A program made the position numbers and the translations under genes. Shown here in pieces: positions 33,149 through 41,345 of a stretch of 64,000 nt of DNA. Each line of letters begins with the position of its first letter. Position 1 is the first letter of the stretch. Source of the DNA: Actinoplanes lutulentus (lineage in GTDB: Bacteria; Actinomycetota; Actinomycetes; Mycobacteriales; Micromonosporaceae); NCBI RefSeq assembly GCF_003259845.1, contig NZ_QLMJ01000009.1, forward strand, positions 248,001 to 312,000. The letters are read 5' to 3'. Below the pieces are notes generated by a model. The model was not told the DNA's origin. It worked only from the letters and a program-made list of their open reading frames with translations, and ran no database searches.

Positions 33149-34420
33149 GATGGGGGTTCCGGGCAATCCGCGCTGCCCTCGTTCGACGCGGAGTTGCGGG
33201 AGGCGCACGCCGAGCTCGGCGGCGCCATCCAGGCCATTCAGGAGATTCCCGGCTTCGAGACCTTCCTGGCACCGGTCCGGTTCGCCGATGTCGCGGCGAC
33301 CGCGGATCACCCGCTGGTGTACCTGGTGCCGTCCGAACGCTCCGGGCTGGCTCTCGTGGTGCGCGGTGACGAGATCGTGGACGTGCCGTTGCCGGGTCTC
33401 ACCGACCGGCGGGTGCACGAGTGGGCGGAGCGGCATCGCGAGAACTTCCCGGCTTCTCGCAGCGTCTGGTCACGACATCTGGCCGGGCTGACGAACTGGC
33501 TGTGGGACGCGATGGCCGGCCCGCTGCTCGGCGCACTGCCGGCCGGCTCCCGGATCACCTTCATCCCGGCCGGGCACACCGGGCTGCTGCCGTTGCACGC
33601 CGCCCGTACCGCCGACGCGAGCCGGCCCTCCGGTCACCGTTACCTGATCGACGAGGTCACGCCCGGGTACACGCCGAACGCACGGGCGCTGGCTGCCGCG
33701 CGGGTGGTGGCCGCGGAGACCGTACCCCGGCGGCTTCTCGCGGTGACCGACCCGGAGGCCGCGCTCGCGGCCCGCTTGCCGCATTCCCGATGGGAAGGAC
33801 AGGCCGCCGCGGCGGCCTTCCCGGTCAGCAAGATCTTGGTGGGTGCGGACGCCACGATCGATGCGGTACGCGCGGAGCTGCGTGAAGCCGACGCCGTTCA
33901 CTTCGGTTGTCACGGTGTCGCCGACTCCGAACCGTTGCAGAGCGCCGTCCGTCTCGCCGGTGGCGCGTCCCTGCGGCTCGCCGATGTGCTGCCGTTGCGG
34001 TTGCGCCTGCGGCTGGCCGTGTTGTCGGCGTGCGACACGTTCGTGCCGGGCCGTGCCCTGCCGGACGAGGTGATCAACCTGCCGACCGGGTTGCTGCAGG
34101 CCGGCGTCGCCGGTGTGGTGGCGTCGATGTGGGCGATCGACGATCACGCGACCGCACTGCTCATGATCGAGTTCTACCGCCGGTGGGATCCGGCGCGGGA
34201 CCCGGCGGTCGCGCTCGCCGAAGCACAGCGATGGCTGCGCGACGCCACCCCGGCCGGGGTCGAGGAGCACTGGGCCGCGGCGCTGGACGCGGGTGAGCGA
34301 TGGCTGCCCGAGAAGGTGGCCGAAGCGCTGCTGAACGGCGTGTTCACGGCCGGTGACTCCGGCAGCCGGCCCTGGTCCGAGCCGGCGCTCTGGGCCGCCT
34401 TCACGTTCACCGGCGCGTGA
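33113..34420 (+). CDS. CHAT-domain caspase-like protease, detached from its TPR part
   Basis: 435 aa. After a Ser/Gly/His-rich start, a helical linker (ELREAHAELGGAIQAIQEI) leads into a CHAT domain beginning FADVAATADHPLVYLVP. The catalytic dyad is His267 (HFGCHG) and Cys307 (LSACDT), and GLLQAGVAGVVASMWAIDD is typical. In usual actinobacterial proteins this linker and domain follow TPR repeats in one chain; here they form a separate protein. ATG at 33113 with GAGG upstream. Expected to cleave a specific protein when triggered. Overlaps the divergent NACHT gene at its 5' end. Confidence 0.92.
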   Translation: MVSPSQPPHGSHDGGSGQSALPSFDAELREAHAELGGAIQAIQEIPGFETFLAPVRFADVAATADHPLVYLVPSERSGLALVVRGDEIVDVPLPGLTDRRVHEWAERHRENFPASRSVWSRHLAGLTNWLWDAMAGPLLGALPAGSRITFIPAGHTGLLPLHAARTADASRPSGHRYLIDEVTPGYTPNARALAAARVVAAETVPRRLLAVTDPEAALAARLPHSRWEGQAAAAAFPVSKILVGADATIDAVRAELREADAVHFGCHGVADSEPLQSAVRLAGGASLRLADVLPLRLRLRLAVLSACDTFVPGRALPDEVINLPTGLLQAGVAGVVASMWAIDDHATALLMIEFYRRWDPARDPAVALAEAQRWLRDATPAGVEEHWAAALDAGERWLPEKVAEALLNGVFTAGDSGSRPWSEPALWAAFTFTGA

Positions 34421-34430
34421 GAGGCCGTCG

Positions 34431-36101
34431 ATGAATCGTGACGAGGACGCGCTCCGCAAGGTCGCGGAGCAGGCTCGGGCCCAGCTGCCCGCGCTGCTGG
34501 AGAACGCGGGCGCGGCGGACCGGATCGCCCGGCTGCTGGACGACGCCCTGGCCCGCCCGTCCGGGCCGCTCAGCCAGCTCGCCCTGCACCGGGCGCTGCG
34601 CGCCGACCCGGGGCTGGAACGGTGGGCGCGGTCCGCGATGCGTGTCGCCGAGAGCCGGCTGCGCGCCGAGCCCGGTACCGCGCCGCCCGCCCGGTACCTC
34701 ACCACCGCCATGCCGGCCCGTGCCCGCGGCGGCAAACGGCTCGCCCTGCACGCCGCGATCACCCTGGACGGAGGGCCGGGCAGCGTGCCGGCCCGGCCGT
34801 TTCCGATCCCGCCGTCCGGTGTGGACGTGCTGATCTCGGTGGCCTCCGAGACGCTGCTGTTCGAGAACGACGAGGTGCAGACGGTACGGGTACGCCCGGC
34901 CGCCGACTCGGAGACCGTGCTGTTCGTGGTGACGGCCCCGGCACCCGGACGGCATGAGCTCCGGGTACGCGCGTACGTCGCCAGCGGTGGCGGAGAGATC
35001 AGCGCGATGACGCGTACGCTCGTGGTTGATCCGGAAGGCTCGACCGAGACGCCGCGAACGCTGACCGCCCGGCTGGACCACCTCACCGCCGACCCGGACG
35101 GCGTCACGTTGCAGATCGACCGCGCGGCCGGCGGCCTGAAGTTCCGGGTGGTCGGCGCGGACATGCCGGCGGTGTTCTCGGCGGCCGCGCCGCCCGACAT
35201 GATCCGCGACATCCTCGGTGACGCGCACCGGATGGCCACCGGCCGGACGTTGTTCGACTCGATGGGCGCGCGGCGGCGGCTCACGGACTGGGGCCTGACG
35301 ATGTGGGACCTCCTGCCGGGTGAGGTGCGTGAGGAGGTCACCGGACGGCTGAAACGCGATGGCGTCACCGGGTTGACGCTGTGCACCGACGTGAGCGCGC
35401 TCCCGTGGGAGTTGCTCACCGACCCGTTGTCCGACGGCTTCCTCGTCGACCGGATGCCGCTGGTCCGGCAGACCGGCGCGCGGCCACCCGCCCGTGCCCT
35501 GACACTCGTCGATCCGGTGTTCGTGCACGGCAGCAACCCGCCGCCGGACGCTCAGGCCGAGATCCGGGCGGTGTACCGGCTGCTCACCGACCCGGGCGAG
35601 CCGGCACAGGTCATGCGTCAGCGCGACCTTCTGGAGCGCATCGACGCCGGTGACTTCAACCTGCTGCATCTGGCCTGCCATCAGACGCATCCGGAGACCG
35701 GGCAGGGTGGCGTCGCGATGAGTGACGGGCCGTTCCAGCCGGTGTCGCTGGCCCGCGCGGTGCGCAGTGCGGCGCTCGGCCGGCGCTGCCCACTGGTCTT
35801 CTTCAACGCGTGCCGCAGCGTGGACGGTGGGTCTTACGACACGGTGATGGGTGGTTGGGCGGAACAGTTCATGCGCGCCGGTGCCGGCGCGTTCGTCGGC
35901 TCGTCGTGGGCGGTGCGGTCGGAAACCGCGTTCGCATTCGCGTCGGCGTTCTACGAGAAGTTCGTCGCCGGTGTGCCGCTGGGTGCGGCCTCGCTCGCCG
36001 CCCGGCGTGCGGTGCGTGGTGACGACGCGGACCCGACCGGGCTCGCGTACGCCGTCTACGGGGATCCGTCGGCGGTGGTGGTGACCGGAGGGGAGCGGTA
36101 G
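34431..36101 (+). CDS. Second CHAT protease with N-terminal adaptor-like and beta-rich domains
   Basis: 556 aa. Residues 1-75 form a small helical domain of the kind used as effector-associated death-like adaptors (by pattern only). Residues ~85-205 are beta-rich, probably Ig-like. A CHAT domain follows with His417 (HLACHQ) and Cys461 (FFNACRS), and LPWELLTDP near 324-332. ATG with AGAGG seven bases upstream, 10 bases after the first CHAT gene. Its stop overlaps the hydrolase start by one base, so protease and hydrolase are made together, as in systems where a CHAT protease activates a neighbouring effector (inference). Confidence 0.9.
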   Translation: MNRDEDALRKVAEQARAQLPALLENAGAADRIARLLDDALARPSGPLSQLALHRALRADPGLERWARSAMRVAESRLRAEPGTAPPARYLTTAMPARARGGKRLALHAAITLDGGPGSVPARPFPIPPSGVDVLISVASETLLFENDEVQTVRVRPAADSETVLFVVTAPAPGRHELRVRAYVASGGGEISAMTRTLVVDPEGSTETPRTLTARLDHLTADPDGVTLQIDRAAGGLKFRVVGADMPAVFSAAAPPDMIRDILGDAHRMATGRTLFDSMGARRRLTDWGLTMWDLLPGEVREEVTGRLKRDGVTGLTLCTDVSALPWELLTDPLSDGFLVDRMPLVRQTGARPPARALTLVDPVFVHGSNPPPDAQAEIRAVYRLLTDPGEPAQVMRQRDLLERIDAGDFNLLHLACHQTHPETGQGGVAMSDGPFQPVSLARAVRSAALGRRCPLVFFNACRSVDGGSYDTVMGGWAEQFMRAGAGAFVGSSWAVRSETAFAFASAFYEKFVAGVPLGAASLAARRAVRGDDADPTGLAYAVYGDPSAVVVTGGER

Positions 36102-37108
36102 TGGCGGGGCGGCCGGTGTTCGTGGTGCATGGGATCAGCAACCGTGATCCGTCGGTGCTGGAGGAACGGGTGGCGGCTCTGCGGGAGGCGGCGCTCGGGC
36201 GGTGGGACCTCCATCCGACCTTCTGGGGGGATCTGGGGGCGGCGCATCTCGGGGTGGATCTCGTGATGCCGCCGTCCGCTCGTGGCGGGCCGGTGGTCCG
36301 GGACTCCGCCGAGGGGCTCGCCGTCGTTCTCGAGGCGGTTGACGATCAGGAGGCCCGGGAGGCGATCGCCGAGGGGTGGGAGGAGACCCGGTGGTTGTCG
36401 CGTACCGAGGATCCCGCGGTGCTCGCTGAGGTGGGTGCCGTTCTCGCCGCGGCCGTTGCGGCGTCTTCTCCGGACGGCTACGTGGTCCGGGAGCCGGGGC
36501 GGATCCGGCGATTGATCGGGGAGCGGTTGCCGGAGCTCGATCGGGTCGCCGGTGCTGCGATCGGGTCGGCGGGGGAGCGGTTCTACACGTGGTTCCGTAC
36601 GCGGCACGCCGAGTACGTCGCCAAGACGCTCGGGGACATCCTCGTGTACCAGCGGCACGGTGAGCAGATCCGGGCGCGGATCCGGTCGCAGATCGAGGCG
36701 GCCGTTCCGGGGGCCGGGCGGTCACCGGAGACCGCTGTGCATCTGGTCGGGCACAGTCTCGGTGCGGTGATCGCGCTGGATCTGGCCACCGCGGTGGACG
36801 AGCCGGTCTGGGTGTCTGGTCTGGTGACGTTCGGGTGCCAGTGGCCGTTGATTCACGTTGTCGATCCCCGGGCGGGGGTCGAGGCGTACCAGGGTTCGCC
36901 GGTTTCGCTGCCGCCCACTGTCGGCCGTTGGACCAACCTGTGGCATCCACTGGACCCGCTGGGATTTGTGGCGGGCCGCATCTTCTCAGGCGTCGAGGAC
37001 ATCCGGGTGGATTACCTGTTCTCCGAGGAGTTGTACGCCCACTCCGTTTACTGGACCCGTCCCGAGCTGGTGGCCGCCATGTCACAGACCTTCACCCGCC
37101 GCCCGTGA
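36101..37108 (+). CDS. Lipase/esterase-like alpha/beta-hydrolase, possible effector
   Basis: 335 aa, no signal peptide. It begins with FVVHGISN (strand plus oxyanion region) and has the nucleophile elbow GHSLG with Ser219 in HLVGHSLGAVIALDLA. Candidate acid/base residues are Asp in LWHPLDPLGFV and His in YAHSVYW near the end. Such PGAP1/lipase-3-like folds hydrolyse lipids or acyl esters. GTG start sharing one base with the CHAT stop. As a cytoplasmic lipase coupled to a protease it could be a membrane-damaging effector released on activation, which is inference. Confidence 0.85.
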   Translation: MAGRPVFVVHGISNRDPSVLEERVAALREAALGRWDLHPTFWGDLGAAHLGVDLVMPPSARGGPVVRDSAEGLAVVLEAVDDQEAREAIAEGWEETRWLSRTEDPAVLAEVGAVLAAAVAASSPDGYVVREPGRIRRLIGERLPELDRVAGAAIGSAGERFYTWFRTRHAEYVAKTLGDILVYQRHGEQIRARIRSQIEAAVPGAGRSPETAVHLVGHSLGAVIALDLATAVDEPVWVSGLVTFGCQWPLIHVVDPRAGVEAYQGSPVSLPPTVGRWTNLWHPLDPLGFVAGRIFSGVEDIRVDYLFSEELYAHSVYWTRPELVAAMSQTFTRRP

Positions 37109-37114
37109 CCGGAC

Positions 37115-38332
37115 TCAGTACGGACCCACCACGAAGGCCGCCCCGCTGCTGATGATGGAAGGGCTGGCGGCGCCGGCTGCTCCGGTGTCGCCGTTGGCCA
37201 CGACGGTCATGATGTAGGCGCCGTCCGGGACCACGCCGGAGGTGGGCGCGCTCGTCGTCGGGCTCAGCTGGGTCGCTGTCAGGTCGAGGTCGCAGATCAG
37301 TTCGGTGTCGCTGACCACGATGCCCACCGTGCACTCGGCCACGCCGCGGTTGGTGGCCGCGTCGTAGGCGCCGTCGACCAGGAAGACGTGCGGGTCGGAG
37401 CTGGTGGCGGCGGCCGCCGGGTCGAAGATCAGGGCGGAGAAGCCGGCGCCGGTCACCGAGACCGTCACCTGGGCGCCGGTGACACCCGTGCTCGGCGAGA
37501 TGGTGATGCCGTTCGTGTACGCGAACGGGTACGTCGTCAGCGTGACCGGGTTGTTGTCCGGGTCGAGGCTGCTGACCGTGCCGCCCGGGGCCACCACGGT
37601 GAGGGCCAGGCCGGTGCCGGCCGCGCGTACGCCGGTGGTGGCGGTAAAGCTGTTGCCGTTCGACGCGACCCTGATGTTGGAGAGGGGTGCGCCGTCGATC
37701 GAGCCGGTGATCGCGGTGGTGACGGGGGAGAAGCCGGTGCCGTTCACGGTGATCGTCTGACCGCCGGCGGCGGGGCTGCTCGCCGGGCTGATCGAGGTGA
37801 TGGTCGGACGCAGCGTGATCGTGTAGACCGACGTGGCGAGCAGGGTGCTGGTGGTCGTCGACTCGGTGTCGTAGACGCAGACGTACCACCGGGCCTGTGC
37901 CTGGGTGCCGGTCAGGACCAGGCCGGTCGGGTTGATGGAGTCACCCGGGTACGCCGCGGTCGGCACCTTGAACACGATCTTCCACGGCGTGATCCGCTTG
38001 ACCTTGGCAAGCTCCGCGGTGAGCACCCCGGCGGTGGTGACCGCGGCCGGGCCGGCGATCTGGGTACGCGTCTGCGCCTTGAGCGCGCACCCGGTCGTCG
38101 CGGCCCCGACGAACTGGAACTGCACCACCGGGGTAACACTGCCGGCCGGGAACGGCGCGATCGCGGTGGGCGGGACCGATCCGACGATCGTGCCGCCGGC
38201 GCCGCTGGTTCCGTACGTCTTGCTCAGCGTCATCGCCACGGCGGCCGCCGACGCCGGTGAGCCGGCGCCCACCAGAACGGTGGCGGTCAGGACGACCGAC
38301 GCGAGGACGGCACGGGTTATGCGGCGAATCAT
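37115..38332 (-). CDS. Secreted protein with IPT/TIG (Ig-like) domains
   Basis: 405 aa. Signal peptide at 1-30 (ends SPASAAA). At least two IPT/TIG motifs are visible: PTITSISPASSPAAGG then VNGTGFS, and ITISPSTGVTGAQ then VTGAGFS. The rest is Thr/Ala/Gly-rich beta structure. Such modules serve in surface adhesion or polysaccharide binding; no catalytic domain is seen. A GGGGAG site precedes the ATG. It converges on the lipase-like gene with only six bases between stops, so it closes the locus on this side; nothing links it functionally. Confidence 0.87.
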   Translation of the reverse strand: MIRRITRAVLASVVLTATVLVGAGSPASAAAVAMTLSKTYGTSGAGGTIVGSVPPTAIAPFPAGSVTPVVQFQFVGAATTGCALKAQTRTQIAGPAAVTTAGVLTAELAKVKRITPWKIVFKVPTAAYPGDSINPTGLVLTGTQAQARWYVCVYDTESTTTSTLLATSVYTITLRPTITSISPASSPAAGGQTITVNGTGFSPVTTAITGSIDGAPLSNIRVASNGNSFTATTGVRAAGTGLALTVVAPGGTVSSLDPDNNPVTLTTYPFAYTNGITISPSTGVTGAQVTVSVTGAGFSALIFDPAAAATSSDPHVFLVDGAYDAATNRGVAECTVGIVVSDTELICDLDLTATQLSPTTSAPTSGVVPDGAYIMTVVANGDTGAAGAASPSIISSGAAFVVGPY

Positions 38333-38504
38333 CGGATCTCCCCAGGGCCTGCCGGATCAGAGCTGATACCGCAAAACAGCGTAACGTTCACGTTGGTCCC
38401 GATTTGCGCATATCAGTGAACCCCGAACGAGTGACCCGGGAACTTTCTGCCGCACCGCTCTCTCTCAATGGCGACCAGTCAGCAGGAGCGAAGAGGGAGC
38501 CCTC

Positions 38505-38918
38505 ATGAACATCAAGAGCATCGCCATCGCCACCGCCACCGTCGTGGCGGGCATCCTCACCGCCGTTCCCGGAACCGCCCACGCCGCGTCCGGGGTCCGG
38601 GTCTGGTTCCACCCGGGCGACCAGTTCGCCCCGGCGACGCTGTGGAGGTTCGACTTCGACAGCGGCGCCGGCTTCAAGCGCAGTTACCAGCCGAGCCTCA
38701 CCGGCTGGCCGGTGCAGCGGCAGACCGACTTCACGTTCGAGAAATCCGGCGCCGAGTACACACTGCACACCTTCGTGTACGGCGGCACCCAGCGGATCAC
38801 CGGCGTGGACTACTCGGAGTCCGCCGACACCTGGGTGGTCAGTAACGACGGCTACACCGAGACGTGGCTCGGCTGCCGCTCAGCAGGCCGCCCGCTCTAT
38901 GCCGCGGCGGCCTGCTGA
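38505..38918 (+). CDS. Small secreted protein of unknown function
   Basis: 137 aa. A signal peptide ends at GTAHA (about residue 27). The mature ~110 residues are rich in aromatic and Gly/Ser residues, all-beta in appearance, and end in a single Cys. I do not recognise a family. Strong AGAGGGAG ribosome site. The 172-base gap upstream, shared with the divergent TIG gene, holds no clear promoter element that I can name. The last codons and stop lie within a large hairpin. Confidence 0.8.
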   Translation: MNIKSIAIATATVVAGILTAVPGTAHAASGVRVWFHPGDQFAPATLWRFDFDSGAGFKRSYQPSLTGWPVQRQTDFTFEKSGAEYTLHTFVYGGTQRITGVDYSESADTWVVSNDGYTETWLGCRSAGRPLYAAAAC

Positions 38919-38920
38919 GC
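38878..38920. terminator. Long hairpin overlapping the stop codon of the small secreted protein
   Basis: Perfect 15-bp arms (38878-38892 and 38906-38920) enclose a 13-base loop. The right arm contains the TGA stop and the left arm encodes the last residues, so the 3' end of the gene is built into the stem. There is no T run. It lies between convergent genes and could block read-through on both strands. Confidence 0.65.
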
Positions 38921-38941
38921 TGCGAAAACGGAAGCCGGAGA

Positions 38942-39898
38942 CTAGGGCAGCCACTTCTCCCACGTGGTGCGGTGCGCGTCGGCCCATTTGCGGGCAGCCT
39001 GCTCGGCGGTCAGACCCTTTGTCATGTCCTTGGCGACGGCGTTCTGATCGGCGTTGGTCCACGTCCAGTTCTTCAGGAACGTGGCGGCCGGGCTGCCCGA
39101 GTCGACGAACGCCTTGCGCCCGATCTTGTCGAGGTCGTACGGCTGGTAGTCGCAGGCCACCGCGTCCGCGACGGCGTCGCAGCCCGGCGTGTAGTTCGGC
39201 AGCGGGATGTGCACCAGCTTGATGTCCGACAGCAGCCACTGCGGCTCGTAGAAGTACCCGATCAGCGGGGTCTTCTTCGTCTGCGCCTTGCGGAACGCGG
39301 CGATCAGCTTGTCCTCGCTGCCGGCGTAGACCACGGTGTAGTCCAGCTTGAGGTTCTTGATCAGCGTGGCGTCGTTGGTGACGAACGACGGGTCTCCGGC
39401 GAGGAACTGCCCTTTCTCGCCGGACTCCGCGGTCTGGAAGAGCTCGGCGTAATCGTTGAGCTTGGTCCAGTCGGTGATGTCCGGGTACGTCTTGGCCATC
39501 CACGGCGGGACGTACCAGCCGATGACACCCTTGTTGCCGGTGAGACCGAGCTCGACGGCCACCTTCTGACGGTCGATGTACTTCTTCTTCAGGTCGTCGT
39601 GTCCCCAGTTCTCCAGGATCACGTCGATGCTGCCGTCCGCGAGACCCGCCCAGGAGCTGGTCTCGCTCAGCTCGATGGCGCCGACCGTGCAGCCGACCTC
39701 CTGTTCGAGCAGGTACTTGACCACGGCGACGTTTGCGGCGTACCCGCTCCAGGGGTTGACCGCGATGTTGACCTCGCCGCAGGAAGTCGCGGCAGGGACG
39801 CCGGGTGGCGCGGTGATCGCGGCCTCGGAGCCGGCGCAGCCGGCCAGAGTGACCACACCCAGAAAGGCGGCCGCGAGACGAACGAATGAGTTCACCAT
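38942..39898 (-). CDS. Glycine-betaine/choline-type ABC binding lipoprotein, orphan paralogue
   Basis: 318 aa. Lipobox LAGC in a short signal sequence. The OpuAC-type fold is shown by INVNPWSGY-like NPWSGY, ILENWGHDD, GVIGWYVPPWM, PDITDW and FYEPQW, the Trp/aromatic positions that cage quaternary ammonium groups. It closely parallels the binding protein at 48594-49556. No permease or ATPase is next to it: the ATG at 39898 overlaps the stop of the conservon GTPase by seven bases. It may feed the other importer or act as a ligand sensor for the conservon kinase (inference). Confidence 0.9.
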   Translation of the reverse strand: MVNSFVRLAAAFLGVVTLAGCAGSEAAITAPPGVPAATSCGEVNIAVNPWSGYAANVAVVKYLLEQEVGCTVGAIELSETSSWAGLADGSIDVILENWGHDDLKKKYIDRQKVAVELGLTGNKGVIGWYVPPWMAKTYPDITDWTKLNDYAELFQTAESGEKGQFLAGDPSFVTNDATLIKNLKLDYTVVYAGSEDKLIAAFRKAQTKKTPLIGYFYEPQWLLSDIKLVHIPLPNYTPGCDAVADAVACDYQPYDLDKIGRKAFVDSGSPAATFLKNWTWTNADQNAVAKDMTKGLTAEQAARKWADAHRTTWEKWLP

Positions 39899-40503
39899 GC
39901 TGATCCCGCCCGCTCCCGGTTGGCCTTCTCGGTGCGCTTGACCAGGACCTCTTCGGTGAGCGAGACGAGGACGTTCTTCACCGACTCGCGGTCGCGGGCG
40001 TCGCATTCCACCAGGGGGACGCCCGCACCGACGCCGAGAGCGTCGCGGACCTCCTCGAGCTGGAAACGCTGCGCGCCGCCGAACCGGTTGACGCCGATGA
40101 TGAACGGGATCTCGTGCTCCTCGAAGTAGTCGATCGCGGGGAAGGAGTCCTCGATCCGCCGCGTGTCGACCAGCACGATCGAGCCCAGCGCGCCGTCGAC
40201 CAGGTCGTCCCAGAGGAACGCGAACCGGTCCTGTCCGGGCGTGCCGAACAGATAGAGCAGCAACGCGTCGTCGAGAGTGATCCGGCCGAAGTCGAGGGCG
40301 ACGGTGGTGGTGGTCTTGCCGGACACCGCGGAGGTGTCGTCGATCCCGATCGACTTCTCGGTCAGCTCGGCTTCGGTGACCAGTGGCTCGATCTCGGAGA
40401 TGGCACCCACGAAGGTGGTCTTCCCGACGCCGAAGCCACCGCTGATGACGATCTTGACAGCGACGGGGTGCGCTGCCGACGGCTCCCTAGAGCGCCCGGA
40501 CAC
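39892..40503 (-). CDS. cvnD: Conservon small GTPase (CvnD type)
   Basis: 203 aa. Ras-like ATP/GTP-binding protein with P-loop GGFGVGKTT at 22-30, G3 FGTPGQ and a G4-like VNRF (Asp of NKxD not kept). This matches the GTPase of actinobacterial conservons, which signals with the roadblock protein and membrane kinase encoded upstream. GTG start at 40503, overlapping the DUF742 stop by 17 bases. The following gene for a betaine-type binding protein overlaps its end. Confidence 0.92.
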   Translation of the reverse strand: MSGRSREPSAAHPVAVKIVISGGFGVGKTTFVGAISEIEPLVTEAELTEKSIGIDDTSAVSGKTTTTVALDFGRITLDDALLLYLFGTPGQDRFAFLWDDLVDGALGSIVLVDTRRIEDSFPAIDYFEEHEIPFIIGVNRFGGAQRFQLEEVRDALGVGAGVPLVECDARDRESVKNVLVSLTEEVLVKRTEKANRERAGSAW

Positions 40504-40876
40504 GGTCCCTGATCCTTTCGATCAAACTGGTGGAGAGCTCGGCCGGCTGATCCTCGACGGAGAGAAACCCCTGCGTGATCAGATCGGCCACGATCACACG
40601 AACCACACCCAGGGGTACGCGCAACGCCACCGACAGGTCGGCGACCGACATCGGGGCCTGAGCGAGCTCGACGATGCGCCGTGACTCGAACCGCAGCGGC
40701 GCCGACAGCGCGGCCGGGGCCGCCCGCAACAGCGTCTCGATGCGCAGCCCGTCGTGCAGAGGCTGGGTACGCCCATTGGTGAGCATGAACGGCCGCACGA
40801 CCGGATCCTCGTCGTCGTCCTGCGCAGGCGACGAGGTGGTCGGCGGCTGCCCACCCGCGTACGGGAAGGAGCTCAT
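40487..40876 (-). CDS. cvnC: DUF742 protein of the conservon (CvnC type)
   Basis: 129 aa. After a polar N-terminus, the DUF742 core reads VRPFMLTNGRTQP and continues with a winged-helix-like region (VADLSVALRVPLGVVRVIVAD). In known conservons it sits between the roadblock and GTPase genes, as here. The start overlaps the roadblock stop by four bases. Probably bridges the roadblock protein and the GTPase. Confidence 0.92.
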   Translation of the reverse strand: MSSFPYAGGQPPTTSSPAQDDDEDPVVRPFMLTNGRTQPLHDGLRIETLLRAAPAALSAPLRFESRRIVELAQAPMSVADLSVALRVPLGVVRVIVADLITQGFLSVEDQPAELSTSLIERIRDRVRAL

Positions 40877-41301
40877 CGCGGCAGGTGTTGTCGGGACTCC
40901 GCGATCAGCGCCGGGGTCAGCAGACCGCCGAATCGTTCGGCGAGCAACGAGATCTCGTACCCGACCAGGCCGAGATCGCAGTCGCCGCCGGCCACCACGC
41001 CCAGGACGCTGCCGCCCGAGATGACCGAGACCAGCAGGAAACCCCGATGCATCTCGATCATGATGAGTTTGAGGCCGTCGAAGTCGTACCGGCGGGACGC
41101 GCTGCGGGCCAGGCTCGCCAGGCTGGAGACGATGGCGGACAGCTGATCCGCTTCGGCCCGGTTGAGACCGTCCGAGCTCGCGATCAGCAAGCCGTCGGAG
41201 GACACCGCCACGGCGTCGCGGACGCCGTCCGTCTGGTGCACGAAGTTACCGAGCAGCCAATTGAATTGATGTCTGTCCGCCGACGTGTCAACGCTCATCA
41301 T
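40873..41301 (-). CDS. cvnB: Roadblock/LC7 protein of the conservon (CvnB type)
   Basis: 142 aa. Roadblock/LC7 fold seen in FNWLLGNFVHQTDGVRDAVA, SSDGLLIASSDGL and LVSVISGGSVLGVVA. These MglB-like proteins act on the conservon GTPase. I use the ATG at 41301 (a second ATG follows at once), near a GGAAAG site. A GTG at 41349 overlapping the kinase stop (GTGA) is possible but adds a stretch that does not look conserved. Confidence 0.9.
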   Translation of the reverse strand: MMSVDTSADRHQFNWLLGNFVHQTDGVRDAVAVSSDGLLIASSDGLNRAEADQLSAIVSSLASLARSASRRYDFDGLKLIMIEMHRGFLLVSVISGGSVLGVVAGGDCDLGLVGYEISLLAERFGGLLTPALIAESRQHLPR

Positions 41302-41345
41302 TCTTCTTTCCAGGTTGCTGCCAAGGGGCCACTGCGGAGTTCCGT

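Noticed and set aside
8196..37108. Type VI secretion system or extracellular contractile injection system
   Set aside because: Kinase, FHA, PP2C and Clp-type ATPase recall these, but no sheath, tube, baseplate, VgrG or membrane-complex genes are present.
8196..37108. Integrated phage or mobile island
   Set aside because: No integrase, transposase, tRNA junction or flanking direct repeats seen, and base composition matches the surroundings.
38942..39898. Decayed duplicate of the betaine-binding protein
   Set aside because: It has a full lipobox, normal length and all aromatic ligand positions, so it looks functional.
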